A stretch of DNA of 64,000 nucleotides from Thalassotalea euphylliae (lineage in GTDB: Bacteria; Pseudomonadota; Gammaproteobacteria; Enterobacterales; Alteromonadaceae). The first letter of the stretch is position 1. Every line of letters begins with the position of its first letter. The DNA lies in assembly GCF_003390395.1 (NCBI RefSeq), contig NZ_QUOV01000001.1, positions 1-64,000 on the forward strand, in the 5' to 3' direction. The notes under the pieces were generated by a model that was not told where the DNA came from, did no database searches, and was given only the letters and a program-made list of their open reading frames with translations. A program made the translations under genes and the position numbers. Below are positions 1-13,932 of the stretch, piece by piece.

Positions 1-936
1 GTTGCTGATAACCCTGGCTCAGCTTATAACCCATTGTTTATTTATGGTGGCACAGGCCTAGGTAAAACTCACTTATTGCACGCCGTGGGAAATGGCATTT
101 TACTCAATGATCCTAAAGCTAAAATTGCCTACATGCACTCAGAACGCTTTGTCCAAGATATGGTCAAAGCGCTGCAAAATAATGCGATAGAAAAGTTTAA
201 ACAATACTATCGATCGGTCGATGCGCTATTGATCGATGATATCCAGTTTTTCGCTAATAAAGAGCGAACGCAGGAAGAGTTTTTCCACACTTTTAACGCC
301 TTGTTAGAAGGTAATCAACAGATCATTTTAACCAGTGATCGTTACCCCAAAGAGATTGAAGGGGTAGAGGATCGTTTGAAGTCTCGTTTTGGTTGGGGCT
401 TAACACTGGCGATCGAACCGCCAGAGTTAGAAACTCGCGTCGCAATTTTGAAGCGCAAAGCGCAAGAAAGCCAAATCAATCTAGCGGATGAAGTTGCGTT
501 TTTTATTGCTAAACGTTTGCGCTCAAATGTGAGAGAATTAGAGGGTGCATTGAACCGTGTAATTGCTAATGCTAACTTCACTGGACGACCGATTACGATT
601 GATTTTGTTCGAGAAGCACTGCGGGATTTATTGGCCTTGCAAGACAAGCTGGTCACAATTGACAATATTCAAAAAACAGTTGCTGAATATTACAAAATTA
701 AAGTGGCTGACTTGTTGTCAAAACGACGTAGTCGGTCAGTGGCTAGACCTCGACAAATAGCAATGGCATTATCTAAAGAATTAACGAATCACAGTTTACC
801 TGAGATTGGTGATGCTTTTGGTGGCCGCGACCATACAACAGTATTACATGCTTGCCGCAAGGTGAAAGACTTGCGCGAAGAAACGCACGACATTAAAGAA
901 GATTATTCAAACTTAATAAGAACACTGTCTTCCTAA
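1..936 (+). CDS. dnaA: Chromosomal replication initiator DnaA (5' truncated)
   Basis: DnaA binds DnaA boxes at oriC, melts the origin and loads DnaB helicase. The open frame runs in from the left edge, leaving 311 residues; compared with roughly 460 in E. coli the N-terminal DnaB-interaction domain and linker are outside the window. Seen directly: Walker A (GGTGLGKTH, visible residues about 16-24), Walker B (LLIDDIQFF, near 75-83) and the C-terminal helix-turn-helix signature ([19 protein letters not shown]) that recognises DnaA boxes. It heads the classic dnaA-dnaN-recF-gyrB block, with dnaN 27 bp downstream. The first in-window Met at base 34 is internal and is not the start. Confidence 0.98.
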   Translation, partial: VADNPGSAYNPLFIYGGTGLGKTHLLHAVGNGILLNDPKAKIAYMHSERFVQDMVKALQNNAIEKFKQYYRSVDALLIDDIQFFANKERTQEEFFHTFNALLEGNQQIILTSDRYPKEIEGVEDRLKSRFGWGLTLAIEPPELETRVAILKRKAQESQINLADEVAFFIAKRLRSNVRELEGALNRVIANANFTGRPITIDFVREALRDLLALQDKLVTIDNIQKTVAEYYKIKVADLLSKRRSRSVARPRQIAMALSKELTNHSLPEIGDAFGGRDHTTVLHACRKVKDLREETHDIKEDYSNLIRTLSS

Positions 937-963
937 CGGAATAAAATAAAACAGGTATATAGC

Positions 964-2066
964 ATGAAGTTTTCACTTAATAGGGAATCATTACTTAAAC
1001 CTTTGTTATTGGTATCGGGTGCGGTTGAGCGTAAAAGTACCTTACCTATCTTAAGTAATATCCTTTTTGAGATTAGTGATCAGTCATTAACGCTAACCGC
1101 CACTGATTTAGAATTAGAAATGGTCGCTGGTACCCAGATTGAAAATGAAGGGGATAGCGGTAAACTTACGGTACCTGCAAAAAAATTACTCGATATTTGT
1201 AAAAGCTTACCAGAAGATTCTCGTTTAACGTTCGAGGCACAAGGTGAGACGGTTATTATCAGTACGGGTCGAAGTCGTTATTCGTTATCAACCTTACCTG
1301 CAACTGACTTTCCTAATATTGAAGAATGGAAAGGTGATGTAGAGTTCAGAATTATGAAATCTGAACTGTTGCGCTTGATCGAAAGTACTCATTTTTCCAT
1401 GGCAAATCAAGATGTTAGGTACTATCTTAACGGTATGTCTATTGAAACGGAAGGAAGTGAAATACGTTCAGTTGCGACAGATGGTCACCGCTTAGCTATA
1501 TGCAAAATTGCCAATGAGTCCCTAGCTTTACCGGCACGACAAGTTATTGTCCCTCGCAAGGGTATTTTAGAAATTATCCGTTTGTTAGATCCAGTGGATG
1601 AAGAGATTCAGGTTTTCCTTGGTTCAAACCATGTGCGTATCATTGATAATGAATACTCTTTTACCAGTAAGTTAGTGGATGGTCGTTTCCCAGACTATCG
1701 TCGCGTGTTGCCAAGAAATGGCGATAAAGTACTTGAAACGAATAAAGATCTTTTGCGCCAAGTGTTGTCTCGCGCATCTATTCTATCGAATGAAAAGTTT
1801 AAAGGGGTGCGTTTGAATTTTGCTGCTAATGAATTAAAGATTACAGCAAATAATCCTGAGCAAGAGCAGGCAGAAGAAGTCATCGAAATTAGCTTCCCAT
1901 ATGAAGATTTAGAAATTGGTTTTAATGTTAGTTATGTACTTGATGTACTGAATGCCATTAAAGAACAAGAGGTAAAATTTACCTTAGCTGATGCTAATAG
2001 TAGTGTTGTTATTGAAGGGCGCGAATCAGGCGAAGCACTCTACGTTGTTATGCCAATGCGTTTGTA

Positions 2067-2067
<1 letters not shown>
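964..2067 (+). CDS. dnaN: DNA polymerase III beta subunit (sliding clamp)
   Basis: Homodimeric ring clamp that tethers DNA polymerase III and other polymerases to DNA. The 367 residues match the E. coli length (366) and hold the three repeated clamp domains (about 1-120, 130-245, 247-367). The N-terminus MKFSLNRESLLKPL and the C-terminal VVMPMRL, part of the hydrophobic groove that binds clamp-binding motifs, are typical. Its stop overlaps the recF start by one base (TAATG), so recF is probably translationally coupled. No odd features. Confidence 0.98.
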
Positions 2068-5626
<3,559 letters not shown>

Positions 5627-5668
5627 TTGTTTAACTCGTAATACATAATTACACACAACTAGATTAGC

Positions 5669-5697
5669 AAAGGCCACTTAAGTTAAGTGGCCTTTTT
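5669..5697 (+). terminator. Intrinsic terminator after gyrB
   Basis: A 12-bp stem (AAAGGCCACTTA / TAAGTGGCCTTT) with a 3-base loop, followed by a T run. It closes the dnaN-recF-gyrB unit. The remaining sequence to 5884 is AT-rich, with no further gene seen. Confidence 0.9.
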
Positions 5698-5884
5698 CTT
5701 TTTCAATTCATATGGTTGATAGAGAGATATAAAAGACAAGTATAGGCAATATAGCTAAATTAGTTGTCCATATGGTCGATATAATGCTAACTAATAGTAG
5801 TATGCGGTTATTAGCATTGTTCGTTATAAGCACCCATGCTAGCCTAGTTACAGACATTACAATCTGTTATTAAGGGAAATCACA

Positions 5885-6409
5885 GTGTCAAAACAAAAAA
5901 CTAACCGTCGCTTATATGCCATCACGTTAATGCTAGCCGCACTTGTCTTACCTAAATGGGCGTTAGCGGGGGAGCCTGAAAAGGAAGTGGTAAAGCAAGA
6001 TATTCCAGCATTACTGAAAGCTTATGGTAAAACTTGGGCGGAGCAAGATGTTGAAGCTGCGGTAGCACTTCACACTGAAGATACAGTATTTCGTATTATG
6101 GTTGCTGGTGTTAAGCCTGCAAAAGGTAAAGCGGAACTGCGCGAGCTGTTAACTGCAATATTTACTTCAATGCCTAATTATTCTTCTACACCAAAAAAAG
6201 TCATCATTGGCGATAACTATGGCGTATTTGAATATGACATGCATATTGAGGCTAATCTAGTGCCGCAAGTTGGCCCTCATGTCTTTAAGCCATCAGACAA
6301 GCCTTATTCTATCCCTGCCGCTGATATCATTATTTTCGAAAATGGTTTGGTTAAAGAGAAGGTGACTTACTTGGATATCGAAACCGTTCGAGCTAATCAA
6401 AAACAGTAA
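5885..6409 (+). CDS. Secreted SnoaL/NTF2-like (DUF4440-type) protein
   Basis: A 174-residue protein with an N-terminal signal peptide: basic MSKQKTNRR, a hydrophobic stretch around residues 11-27, and a likely cleavage after WALA (near residue 28). The mature part resembles the NTF2-like/SnoaL fold: AYGKTWAEQDVEAAVALHTEDTVFR is a typical first helix and strand, and the rest alternates strands with a cone-like core. Members range from small-molecule isomerases to ligand-binding proteins, so no substrate can be given. The GTG start at 5885 is chosen because it places the signal peptide correctly; an AAGGGAAA stretch lies just upstream. Monocistronic, with its own terminator. Confidence 0.8.
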   Translation: MSKQKTNRRLYAITLMLAALVLPKWALAGEPEKEVVKQDIPALLKAYGKTWAEQDVEAAVALHTEDTVFRIMVAGVKPAKGKAELRELLTAIFTSMPNYSSTPKKVIIGDNYGVFEYDMHIEANLVPQVGPHVFKPSDKPYSIPAADIIIFENGLVKEKVTYLDIETVRANQKQ

Positions 6410-6458
6410 GCTACTAAAAAACATAGTGCTACTAAATATTCTTTAGCATTTAAGATAG

Positions 6459-6488
6459 AGCCCCACATTGTAGTGGGGCTTTTTGTTT
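6459..6488 (+). terminator. Intrinsic terminator after the SnoaL-like gene
   Basis: An 8-bp GC-rich stem (AGCCCCAC / GTGGGGCT), loop ATTGTA, then TTTTGTTTT. Confidence 0.9.
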
Positions 6489-6787
6489 TAAGAGTAAGAG
6501 TTTCTATTTCTTATCAAATGGCAAAAGTAAGTCAAACCAACCATTCAAATATTTCATTCAACAGTGCAGTTTCACCCTGCTAAATTTTATCTTTGCTAAC
6601 CGCTGGAGGAATATGTGAAAACCTTGTGTTTCTTAGGCGCTAGCCCTAGGCGAAATAAACGCCATTGGGTATACTAGGCGACTATTTTTTTATTCATTTA
6701 AGCTGTCAGGGCTCTTTTAGGTTTTTCACCGTTAAAATCCTTTACAGCGACTAGCAAAAAGAGCATTTGGCTCGCATTTGGAACGAC
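6489..6787. other. Intergenic region upstream of glyQ with TAGGCG direct repeats
   Basis: About 300 bases without a gene. TAGGCG occurs three times on the plus strand, at 6634, 6647 and 6675. A TATACT hexamer at 6670-6675 could be a -10 element, but no good -35 is placed in front of it. No glycine riboswitch or T-box is recognised. Confidence 0.35.
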
Positions 6788-7735
6788 ATGAGTAGCTTTG
6801 ATATTAAAACCTTTCAGGGGCTAATCTTGCAATTGCAAGATTACTGGTCTCGCCAAGGCTGTGTAATCATTCAGCCGTTAGATTTAGAAGTAGGCGCGGG
6901 AACTTTCCACCCAATGACATTCTTACGCGCTATTGGCCCTGAGCCAATGAGCAGCGCTTACGTGCAGCCGTGTCGTCGTCCAACTGATGGTCGTTATGGT
7001 GAAAACCCGAACCGTCTGCAACATTACTACCAATTCCAAGTGATGTTGAAGCCAAATCCAAAGAACATCCAAGAGTTATACTTAAACTCATTAAAAGAGT
7101 TAGGTATAGACCCACTTGTTCACGACATTCGTTTTGTTGAAGATAACTGGGAGTCGCCAACATTAGGTGCATGGGGCCTTGGTTGGGAAGTTTGGTTAAA
7201 CGGTATGGAGATCACCCAGTTTACTTACTTCCAACAAGTAGGTGGCTTAGAGTGTGCGCCAGTGACGGGTGAAATTACTTACGGCTTAGAGCGTTTAGCC
7301 ATGTACATCCAAAACGTGGACAGTATCTACGACCTAGTGTGGACTGACGGTCCTATGGGTAAAGTAATGTACGGCGACGTTTTCCATCAAAACGAAGTTG
7401 AGCAATCGGCTTATAACTTCGAGCACGCTGATGTGAATGATTTATTCCATCAGTTTGATCAGTGTGAAAAAGTGTCACAAGACTTAATTGAAAAGGGCTT
7501 ACCTTTACCAGCTTACGAGCAAGTGATGAAAGCATCTCACGCATTTAACTTACTTGATGCCCGTCATGCGATTTCTGTTACTGAGCGTCAACGTTATATC
7601 TTACGTGTTAGAACCTTAGCGAAAGCGTGTGCCGAAGCTTATTACAATGCTCGTGAAGCATTAGGCTTCCCGCTGTGTGCACGTGCAGAAGAAAGTGCCA
7701 ACGCAAAAAACAAAGTAGTTGAGGGGAAAGCATAA
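6788..7735 (+). CDS. glyQ: Glycyl-tRNA synthetase alpha subunit
   Basis: Catalytic subunit of the alpha2beta2 bacterial glycyl-tRNA synthetase. The start is set at ATG 6788 ([14 protein letters not shown]), because E. coli GlyQ begins at the equivalent residue; an in-frame TTG at 6767 would add seven unconserved residues. From 6788 the protein has 315 residues (303 in E. coli). Seen: the class II motif region [33 protein letters not shown]-like [19 protein letters not shown], and [10 protein letters not shown]. The stop overlaps the glyS start by one base (TAATG), giving coupled one-to-one synthesis. Confidence 0.97.
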   Translation: MSSFDIKTFQGLILQLQDYWSRQGCVIIQPLDLEVGAGTFHPMTFLRAIGPEPMSSAYVQPCRRPTDGRYGENPNRLQHYYQFQVMLKPNPKNIQELYLNSLKELGIDPLVHDIRFVEDNWESPTLGAWGLGWEVWLNGMEITQFTYFQQVGGLECAPVTGEITYGLERLAMYIQNVDSIYDLVWTDGPMGKVMYGDVFHQNEVEQSAYNFEHADVNDLFHQFDQCEKVSQDLIEKGLPLPAYEQVMKASHAFNLLDARHAISVTERQRYILRVRTLAKACAEAYYNAREALGFPLCARAEESANAKNKVVEGKA

Positions 7736-9810
7736 TGACGACAGAAACATTGCTTATCGAATTAGGTACGGAAGAATTACCACCAAAAGCACTAAGCACC
7801 CTGGCGAGCACTTTCCATCAGCAAATTATTACGCAATTAGAGCAAGCAGACTTAGCGTTTGAAAGCAGTAAGTGGTTTGCATCTCCTCGTCGTTTAGCGG
7901 TTCAAGTGAAAGCACTTGCGGCAAAACAAGCTGACAAAGTAGTTGAAAAGCGTGGTCCTGCAACTAACGTTGCATTTGATGCTGACGGTAAGCCAACGAA
8001 AGCTGCTGAAGGCTGGGCACGCTCAAACGGTATCACTGTAGAACAAGCAGAGCGTTTAACCACAGACAAAGGTGAGTGGTTATTACACAAGGCAAGCCAA
8101 TCGGGTAAAACCGTTGCTGAACTAATTCCTGCAATGGTGGTCACTGCATTAGGTAAACTACCTATCCCTAAACCTATGCGTTGGGGCAGCGAGCGCATAC
8201 AGTTTATTCGTCCAGTACACACACTAACTATGATGTTTGGTGGCGAGTTAATTGCAGGCGAAGCACTGGGTGTTGCATCGGCAAACCAATTGCAAGGTCA
8301 CCGTTTCCACTACCAAGAAAACGACGGTCTTATTACCTTAGATCATGCCGACAACTATGAAGCTGTGCTTGAGTCTGCCTTTGTTATTGCTGATTACGAC
8401 AAGCGTAAAGCGCTTATCGTTGAGCAAGTAGCGAAAGCGGCTGCCGATATTAATGGTGATGCGATTGTTGATGCTGGTTTACTTGAAGAAGTAACAAGCA
8501 TAAACGAATGGCCAGTAACCTTAGTGGGGAGCTTTGACGAGGAATTCTTGTCAGTGCCGGCAGAGCCATTAATTTACTCGATGCAAGATCACCAGAAATA
8601 CTTCCCGGTAAAAGATAAAGATGGTCAATTAAAAAACCAGTTTATCTTTGTCGCTAATATCGACAGTAAAGATCCACAGCAAGTTATTTTCGGTAACGAA
8701 AAAGTGATTCGTCCACGTTTAGCGGATGCAGAATTCTTCTTTAAAACCGATAAAAAGCAAAGCTTAGAGTCACGCTTAACAAGCCTTGAATCTGTATTGT
8801 TCCAAAAACAGTTAGGCACGTTAAAAGACAAGTCTGAGCGCATTGCAGCATTAAGTGGCTTTATTGCCGAACAAATCGGTGAAAGCAAAGCAGATGCACA
8901 CCGTGCTGGTTTGCTGAGTAAAACCGACTTGATGAGTGAAATGGTGTTAGAGTTCCCACAAGTTCAAGGAACCATGGGTAAATACTATGCTCAGCATGAT
9001 GGCGAGTCAGAAGCGATTTCGCAAGCATTAGAAGATCAATACCGTCCACGCTTTGCCGGTGACAGTCTACCAGAAGCAAACATTGGCTGTGCTGTGGCGA
9101 TTGCCGATAAAGTAGATTCATTAGTTGGTATCTTTGGTATTGGCCAAGCTCCAAAAGGTGACAAAGACCCATTTGCACTTCGCCGCGCTGCTATTGGTTT
9201 AATTCGTATTATTATTGAAAAAGAATTAAACCTAGATATCGCTTCATTGATCGCTCATAGCCAAACACTGTTTGGTGACAAACTGACTAATGACAATGTT
9301 GCCGTTGATGTCATTGAATTTGTCATGGGGCGCTTTAAAGCTTATTTCGAAGAGCAAGGCATTAGCGTTGATGTTATTCAATCAGTGCTAGTAAACAAGC
9401 CAACTTCGCCTTTAGATTTCCAACAACGTGTCAGTGCCGTAGCGCATTTTAAAACGTTAGCGGAATCTGAAACCTTAGCGGCAGCCAATAAACGTGTTGG
9501 TAATATCTTGGCTAAGTTTGATGGTGAGCTACTGGCTGACGTTAATACTTCGTTATTATCAGAAGCGGCAGAGCAACAACTAGCTAGCGCCTTTGCTAAA
9601 GTTGCTGAGCAAGTAGCACCAGCAATGGCAAATAAAGACTATCAAAGTGTGCTAACTTCATTAGCCACTATTAAAGAAGAAATCGATAACTTCTTCGAGC
9701 ATGTGATGGTGATGGCAGATGATGAAGCGGTGAAAACTAACCGTTTGACACTATTAAATAACATCCGTAACAGCTTCTTAGCAGTTGCTGATATTTCGGT
9801 ATTGCAGTAA
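7735..9810 (+). CDS. glyS: Glycyl-tRNA synthetase beta subunit
   Basis: tRNA-binding subunit of glycyl-tRNA synthetase. The 691 residues match the family (689 in E. coli). It opens with the characteristic [15 protein letters not shown]; an HD-like domain lies in the middle and the C-terminal third holds the anticodon-binding DALR-type helices ending in [12 protein letters not shown]. It overlaps glyQ by one base. A bidirectional terminator follows at 9861. Confidence 0.97.
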   Translation: MTTETLLIELGTEELPPKALSTLASTFHQQIITQLEQADLAFESSKWFASPRRLAVQVKALAAKQADKVVEKRGPATNVAFDADGKPTKAAEGWARSNGITVEQAERLTTDKGEWLLHKASQSGKTVAELIPAMVVTALGKLPIPKPMRWGSERIQFIRPVHTLTMMFGGELIAGEALGVASANQLQGHRFHYQENDGLITLDHADNYEAVLESAFVIADYDKRKALIVEQVAKAAADINGDAIVDAGLLEEVTSINEWPVTLVGSFDEEFLSVPAEPLIYSMQDHQKYFPVKDKDGQLKNQFIFVANIDSKDPQQVIFGNEKVIRPRLADAEFFFKTDKKQSLESRLTSLESVLFQKQLGTLKDKSERIAALSGFIAEQIGESKADAHRAGLLSKTDLMSEMVLEFPQVQGTMGKYYAQHDGESEAISQALEDQYRPRFAGDSLPEANIGCAVAIADKVDSLVGIFGIGQAPKGDKDPFALRRAAIGLIRIIIEKELNLDIASLIAHSQTLFGDKLTNDNVAVDVIEFVMGRFKAYFEEQGISVDVIQSVLVNKPTSPLDFQQRVSAVAHFKTLAESETLAAANKRVGNILAKFDGELLADVNTSLLSEAAEQQLASAFAKVAEQVAPAMANKDYQSVLTSLATIKEEIDNFFEHVMVMADDEAVKTNRLTLLNNIRNSFLAVADISVLQ

Positions 9811-9860
9811 CAGTTACTGTTGTCCTTAGTTAGGCTTAGTTAGGACTAGTCATAGTGATT

Positions 9861-9890
9861 AAAAAAGGAGGCTGATGCCTCCTTTTTCTT
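9861..9890. terminator. Bidirectional terminator between glyS and tusA
   Basis: Stem AAAAAAGGAGGC / GCCTCCTTTTT with loop TGAT. The A run on one side and the T run on the other let it work for glyS (plus) and for tusA (minus). Confidence 0.88.
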
Positions 9891-9930
9891 TATATTCAAT
9901 ATCTTATCTGTAGAAGTCAGGTAACTAAAA

Positions 9931-10173
9931 CTAAGCTTTTTTAATAATGTAGGTATAAATCCCATCGTCACTCGCTTGAGTAACCAACTCATGCTCCATA
10001 AAGCGACAAAAGCTTGGAATATCGCGTGTCGTTGAGGCATCGTCCGCTTTGATAAATAGCGTTTCGCCGCTGGCCATATTACGAATATGTTTACGCACCA
10101 TCATCACCGGCTCTGGGCAACGTAAGCCAATGGCATCAAGGAAATGATCAGTTTCTGTTTGTTGAGCGCTCAT
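9931..10173 (-). CDS. tusA: Sulfur carrier protein TusA
   Basis: Small sulfurtransferase that takes persulfide sulfur from IscS and passes it to TusBCD for 2-thiouridine formation in tRNA wobble positions. The 80-residue length is usual (81 in E. coli). The defining motif [13 protein letters not shown] is present and the catalytic cysteine falls at residue 19, as in E. coli. Encoded alone, convergent with glyS and divergent from slt. Confidence 0.95.
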   Translation of the reverse strand: MSAQQTETDHFLDAIGLRCPEPVMMVRKHIRNMASGETLFIKADDASTTRDIPSFCRFMEHELVTQASDDGIYTYIIKKA

Positions 10174-10437
10174 TCGTAAACCTTAACGTTATCTAAATTT
10201 AAATTTGTGCAAAATAAATAGGGCGGCGATCCTACCTGATTCATTCATCAGATAAAAGTTTAGCCGTATAAAATTTACACACTGTTACTGCTAACCATTT
10301 AACGTAACGATAAACAGGCTATTTATTGATTATCTGGTAAGACTTCTAAGTTATGCCGATAAAACAGAGATTCAGCGCTTGCATTGCTTAGCGATGCGTG
10401 AATAATTCAATTATGCCCCTTTTTCATCGCATGTTTT

Positions 10438-12381
10438 ATGTTACCCAATAGGCGTCTTATTTCATTCTGTTTTGTTGCAGCAACAGCAATCTCAGGCTTG
10501 CTTGGTTCGCCAGCTACAGTGGCTTCAGTTGACCAGCGGTCGACCTTTTTAAAAGCTGAAAAACATGTGTGGAAACCAGATTCCCCTGAATATCAAAACT
10601 TATATCAGCAATTACACTATTATCCGCTTCAGCCGTATCTCGATCAAAAGCGCTTGATGGACAAAATTCGCCTGAGCGACGCGGCTGAAATTGAAGAGTT
10701 TTTATCAGAGTATCGGGGCACACCGCTAGATTGGCCATTGCGTAAAAAATGGCTGAACTATTTGGCTAAGCGAGAGCGCAAGGCGCTTTTTCTAAAGTTT
10801 TTTAAACCGAATAACGACGCTAAGTTAAGCTGTACACAGTTAAGGTATCAGTTGGCAGGGGGCATGCCGGAAAAGGTGGTGCTGCCGCAAGTAAAACAAT
10901 GGTGGCTAGTAGGTAAGTCGCAAGATAAGGCCTGTGATCCAATTTTCAAACGCTGGAAGAAAGCTGGCTACCTTACGCCAGATCTAGTTTGGCAACGATT
11001 GAGCCTTGCAGCAGATGGTGGCAAGCATACTTTAATTCCTTATTTAACTGGGCTGTTGCCAAAGGAAGAGCAGTACTTAGGTAAACTGTTTCATCGGGTA
11101 AGACGTGACCCTAGCTATATTGCCAAGCTTTCTCGCTTTAAAACCTTTAATGAAAAAGAAACGCAAATTATGGCCTATGGCCTTAAACGGTTAATTTGGC
11201 GTGATCCGGAGCGCGCGTTAAAAACCTACCAGTTGGCACAGCAAAAATTTACATTTACCGAGCAGCAACAAGATTACCTCACTAAGCGCTTTGCACTCGC
11301 TTTGGCAACTAAACATCATGGGCAAGCGGATACTTGGCTTAGCAAAGTGAAACCAGACAAGCTCGATAGCAACTTAGTGCAATGGAAGTTAGCAACCGCA
11401 CTAAAACAGCAAAACTGGCCGGATATTCAAAAAACCTTATTGGCATTACCAGATCGCCTACAAGAAAAACCACAGTGGCAATATTGGTATGCGCGCAGTA
11501 TGGCCGAAGTCGGGCGTGACCAAGCGGCACGCGAGTTGATGTTAGATTTGGCAAAAAAGCGTCATTACTACGGTTTTATGGCAGCTAAATGGTTAAGCCA
11601 AAACATTAGCTTACAACATAACCCACTGCTGGTTGATGCCAAAGTGATCGATAACATTATTCAAAATCCAGCAGCTAAACGCGCTTTTGAATTGTTTCAC
11701 CTTGAACGCTATAGCCAAGCCAGAAAAGAATGGAATTACTGGTTAGCCACCTTATCAAAAAGTGAAAAACTTGCGGCGGCTTCGTTTGCTTTTGAGCAAG
11801 GGTGGTTCGACAGGCCGATTTTTACCTTGGCCTCACAAGGTTATTTAGACGATGTCGAGCTGCGTTTCCCAATGGCTTACAAAGAAGATATCGCCAGCTA
11901 TGCCGACAAACATAGCATTGACCCTAGTTGGGCATTTGCCATTGCACGCCGTGAAAGCTCGTTTATGCGTGACGCCCATTCTTCTGCTGGTGCGCGTGGG
12001 CTGATGCAAATTATGCCAGCAACGGCAAAACAGCTAGAGAAAAAAGCGGTTTCTAACCGTTATCTCGCCAATGCCAAAAATAATATCAAACTAGGGACTA
12101 AGTATCTAAAACGCTTACTCGACAGGTATGAGGGTAATTTAGTATTGGCGACTGCGTCATACAATGCTGGCCCTTATCGCGTAAAGCAATGGTTAGAAAA
12201 GGGCGAAACACTACCCGCTGATATTTGGATTGAAACTATTCCTTTTAAAGAAACACGTGAATACGTAAAAAGTGTGCTCGCTTATAAACAAATTTATCAG
12301 CATAAGCTCAATAGTGAAGGGGAATCGCCATTTACGACTGTGCTTGGTATGAAAATAGGCACTACGTCATTGAGTCAATAA
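10438..12381 (+). CDS. slt: Soluble lytic murein transglycosylase
   Basis: Periplasmic enzyme that cleaves the MurNAc-GlcNAc bond of peptidoglycan, forming 1,6-anhydro ends. 647 residues (645 in E. coli). An N-terminal signal peptide spans about residues 1-30; a long all-helical superhelical (U/L) domain covers about 35-480; and the C-terminal GEWL-fold transglycosylase domain has the catalytic glutamate at 506 in RRESSF, followed by SSAGARGLMQIMPATA and ATASYNAGPYRV. It is transcribed away from tusA. No terminator is evident after it. Confidence 0.95.
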   Translation: MLPNRRLISFCFVAATAISGLLGSPATVASVDQRSTFLKAEKHVWKPDSPEYQNLYQQLHYYPLQPYLDQKRLMDKIRLSDAAEIEEFLSEYRGTPLDWPLRKKWLNYLAKRERKALFLKFFKPNNDAKLSCTQLRYQLAGGMPEKVVLPQVKQWWLVGKSQDKACDPIFKRWKKAGYLTPDLVWQRLSLAADGGKHTLIPYLTGLLPKEEQYLGKLFHRVRRDPSYIAKLSRFKTFNEKETQIMAYGLKRLIWRDPERALKTYQLAQQKFTFTEQQQDYLTKRFALALATKHHGQADTWLSKVKPDKLDSNLVQWKLATALKQQNWPDIQKTLLALPDRLQEKPQWQYWYARSMAEVGRDQAARELMLDLAKKRHYYGFMAAKWLSQNISLQHNPLLVDAKVIDNIIQNPAAKRAFELFHLERYSQARKEWNYWLATLSKSEKLAAASFAFEQGWFDRPIFTLASQGYLDDVELRFPMAYKEDIASYADKHSIDPSWAFAIARRESSFMRDAHSSAGARGLMQIMPATAKQLEKKAVSNRYLANAKNNIKLGTKYLKRLLDRYEGNLVLATASYNAGPYRVKQWLEKGETLPADIWIETIPFKETREYVKSVLAYKQIYQHKLNSEGESPFTTVLGMKIGTTSLSQ

Positions 12382-12543
12382 CCCAAGCCTTTGGCTGAAA
12401 AATATCGTAAAAACGTCATCAAACGTTGTCAAATCCGGCGTAATAGCTTTGATAGTAAAGTGATGTTTTTTACCTAATTCGCACTATTTTACTGCGTTTA
12501 CAGCCTATTAGTGGTTAAAATAAGCCAAATTTTCAACTAGTGC

Positions 12544-12577
12544 CCAGCGTTGCTTAATGATTGTCACGCAACGTTGG
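12544..12577. repeat. Inverted repeat upstream of pepQ
   Basis: CCAGCGTTGC and GCAACGTTGG, 14 bases apart, form a 10-base arm pair with one wobble, 35-70 bp before the pepQ start. It could be an operator or an mRNA leader hairpin; no known regulator motif is recognised. Confidence 0.4.
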
Positions 12578-12612
12578 TGCTATGAGTAATTAATCGTCAC
12601 AAGAGAGCCTCT

Positions 12613-13932
12613 ATGACTAACTTTGCCAATGTTTACCCTGCCCATATTAATGAACTTCAAGCACGAGCACGTAATGTGCTTAATCGTGAAAACCTTGAAG
12701 GATTAGTGATCCATTCAGGTAAAGAATTAAAAGTATTCTTAGACGATAATTCGTATCCTTTTAAAGTAAACCCACACTTTAAACATTGGTTGCCATTGAC
12801 CAATGTAACTAATAGCTGGTTACTGATTAATGGTCATGACAAGCCAGTGTTAATTTATTATCAACCAGTGGATTTTTGGCACAAGGTTGAAGCATTAACA
12901 GATGATTTTTGGACACCGTTTTTTGACATTAAAGTGATCACAAATGCCGCAGAAGTCGATGCGCTGCTGCCTTACGATAAAGCAAACTATGCTTATATCG
13001 GCGAGCATATTGAGGTCGCTAAAGCCTTGGGCTTTGAGCAAATTAATCCAGATGGCGCATTAAGTTACCTGCACTTTCACCGTGCGTACAAGACCCCATA
13101 TGAACAGGCATTGATGCGTTTATCAAATGAACGCGCAGTGGCAGGCCACTTAGCAGCAAAAGCGGCCTTTATGGCAGGCGAATCTGAATTTGAAATTCAA
13201 CGTGCTTACCTGCAAGCTACGTCACATACCGATAGCGAAACGCCATATGGCAATATTGTTGCGCTTAATGAAAATGCGGCGATACTTCATTACACAGCGT
13301 TAGAGCGCAATAAACCTGAGCAGCACCGTTCATTCTTGATTGATGCTGGCGCTAACTATCACGGCTATGCGTCAGATATTACGCGTACCTATGCCTATGA
13401 GCAAAACGACTTTGCAGCGCTGATTGCTCGTATGGACAAGTTAATGCTTAACGCGGTTGACGGCCTGAAACCCGGTAAAAGTTATGTTGAATTACACTGC
13501 GAAACTTACCTTGATATTGGCCGCGTGCTGGCGGAATTTAACTTGATTCATTGCAGTGCAGAAGTTGCTGCTGAACAGGGCATAGTCTCAACCTTCTTCC
13601 CACATGGCTTAGGTCATCACCTAGGCTTGCAAGTACACGATGTTGGCGGCTTTATGGCGGACGAGCGTGGTACTCATATAGATACACCTGCACAGCATCC
13701 ATTCTTACGCACATCACGTGCTGTTGAGGCTGAACAAGTCTTTACCATTGAGCCGGGTTTATACTTTATTGACTCTTTGTTAGCTGATCTCAAAGCGAGT
13801 GAGCACAGCAATGCAATTAACTGGGCACAAGTGGAAAAATTCAAACCATTTGGCGGTATTCGTATTGAAGACAACATTATCGTTCATCAATCGCATAACG
13901 AGAATATGACTCGAGACTTAAACCTTGGCTGA
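12613..13932 (+). CDS. pepQ: Xaa-Pro dipeptidase (prolidase)
   Basis: Cytosolic M24B metallopeptidase that hydrolyses dipeptides with a C-terminal proline. 439 residues (443 in E. coli). The pita-bread fold is recognisable from its metal ligands: DAGANYHGYASDITRTY (two Asp), FFPHGLGHHLGLQVHD (His), FTIEPGLYF (Glu) and GGIRIEDNIIV (Glu). The N-terminal region about 1-160 is the creatinase-type domain. yigZ overlaps its 3' end, matching the E. coli pepQ-yigZ-trkH order. In E. coli fadBA lies on the other side of pepQ, but it is absent here. Confidence 0.96.
   Translation: MTNFANVYPAHINELQARARNVLNRENLEGLVIHSGKELKVFLDDNSYPFKVNPHFKHWLPLTNVTNSWLLINGHDKPVLIYYQPVDFWHKVEALTDDFWTPFFDIKVITNAAEVDALLPYDKANYAYIGEHIEVAKALGFEQINPDGALSYLHFHRAYKTPYEQALMRLSNERAVAGHLAAKAAFMAGESEFEIQRAYLQATSHTDSETPYGNIVALNENAAILHYTALERNKPEQHRSFLIDAGANYHGYASDITRTYAYEQNDFAALIARMDKLMLNAVDGLKPGKSYVELHCETYLDIGRVLAEFNLIHCSAEVAAEQGIVSTFFPHGLGHHLGLQVHDVGGFMADERGTHIDTPAQHPFLRTSRAVEAEQVFTIEPGLYFIDSLLADLKASEHSNAINWAQVEKFKPFGGIRIEDNIIVHQSHNENMTRDLNLG

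Noticed and set aside
6489..6787. Glycine riboswitch or T-box upstream of glyQS
   Set aside because: No conserved riboswitch core or specifier/T-box sequence was recognised.
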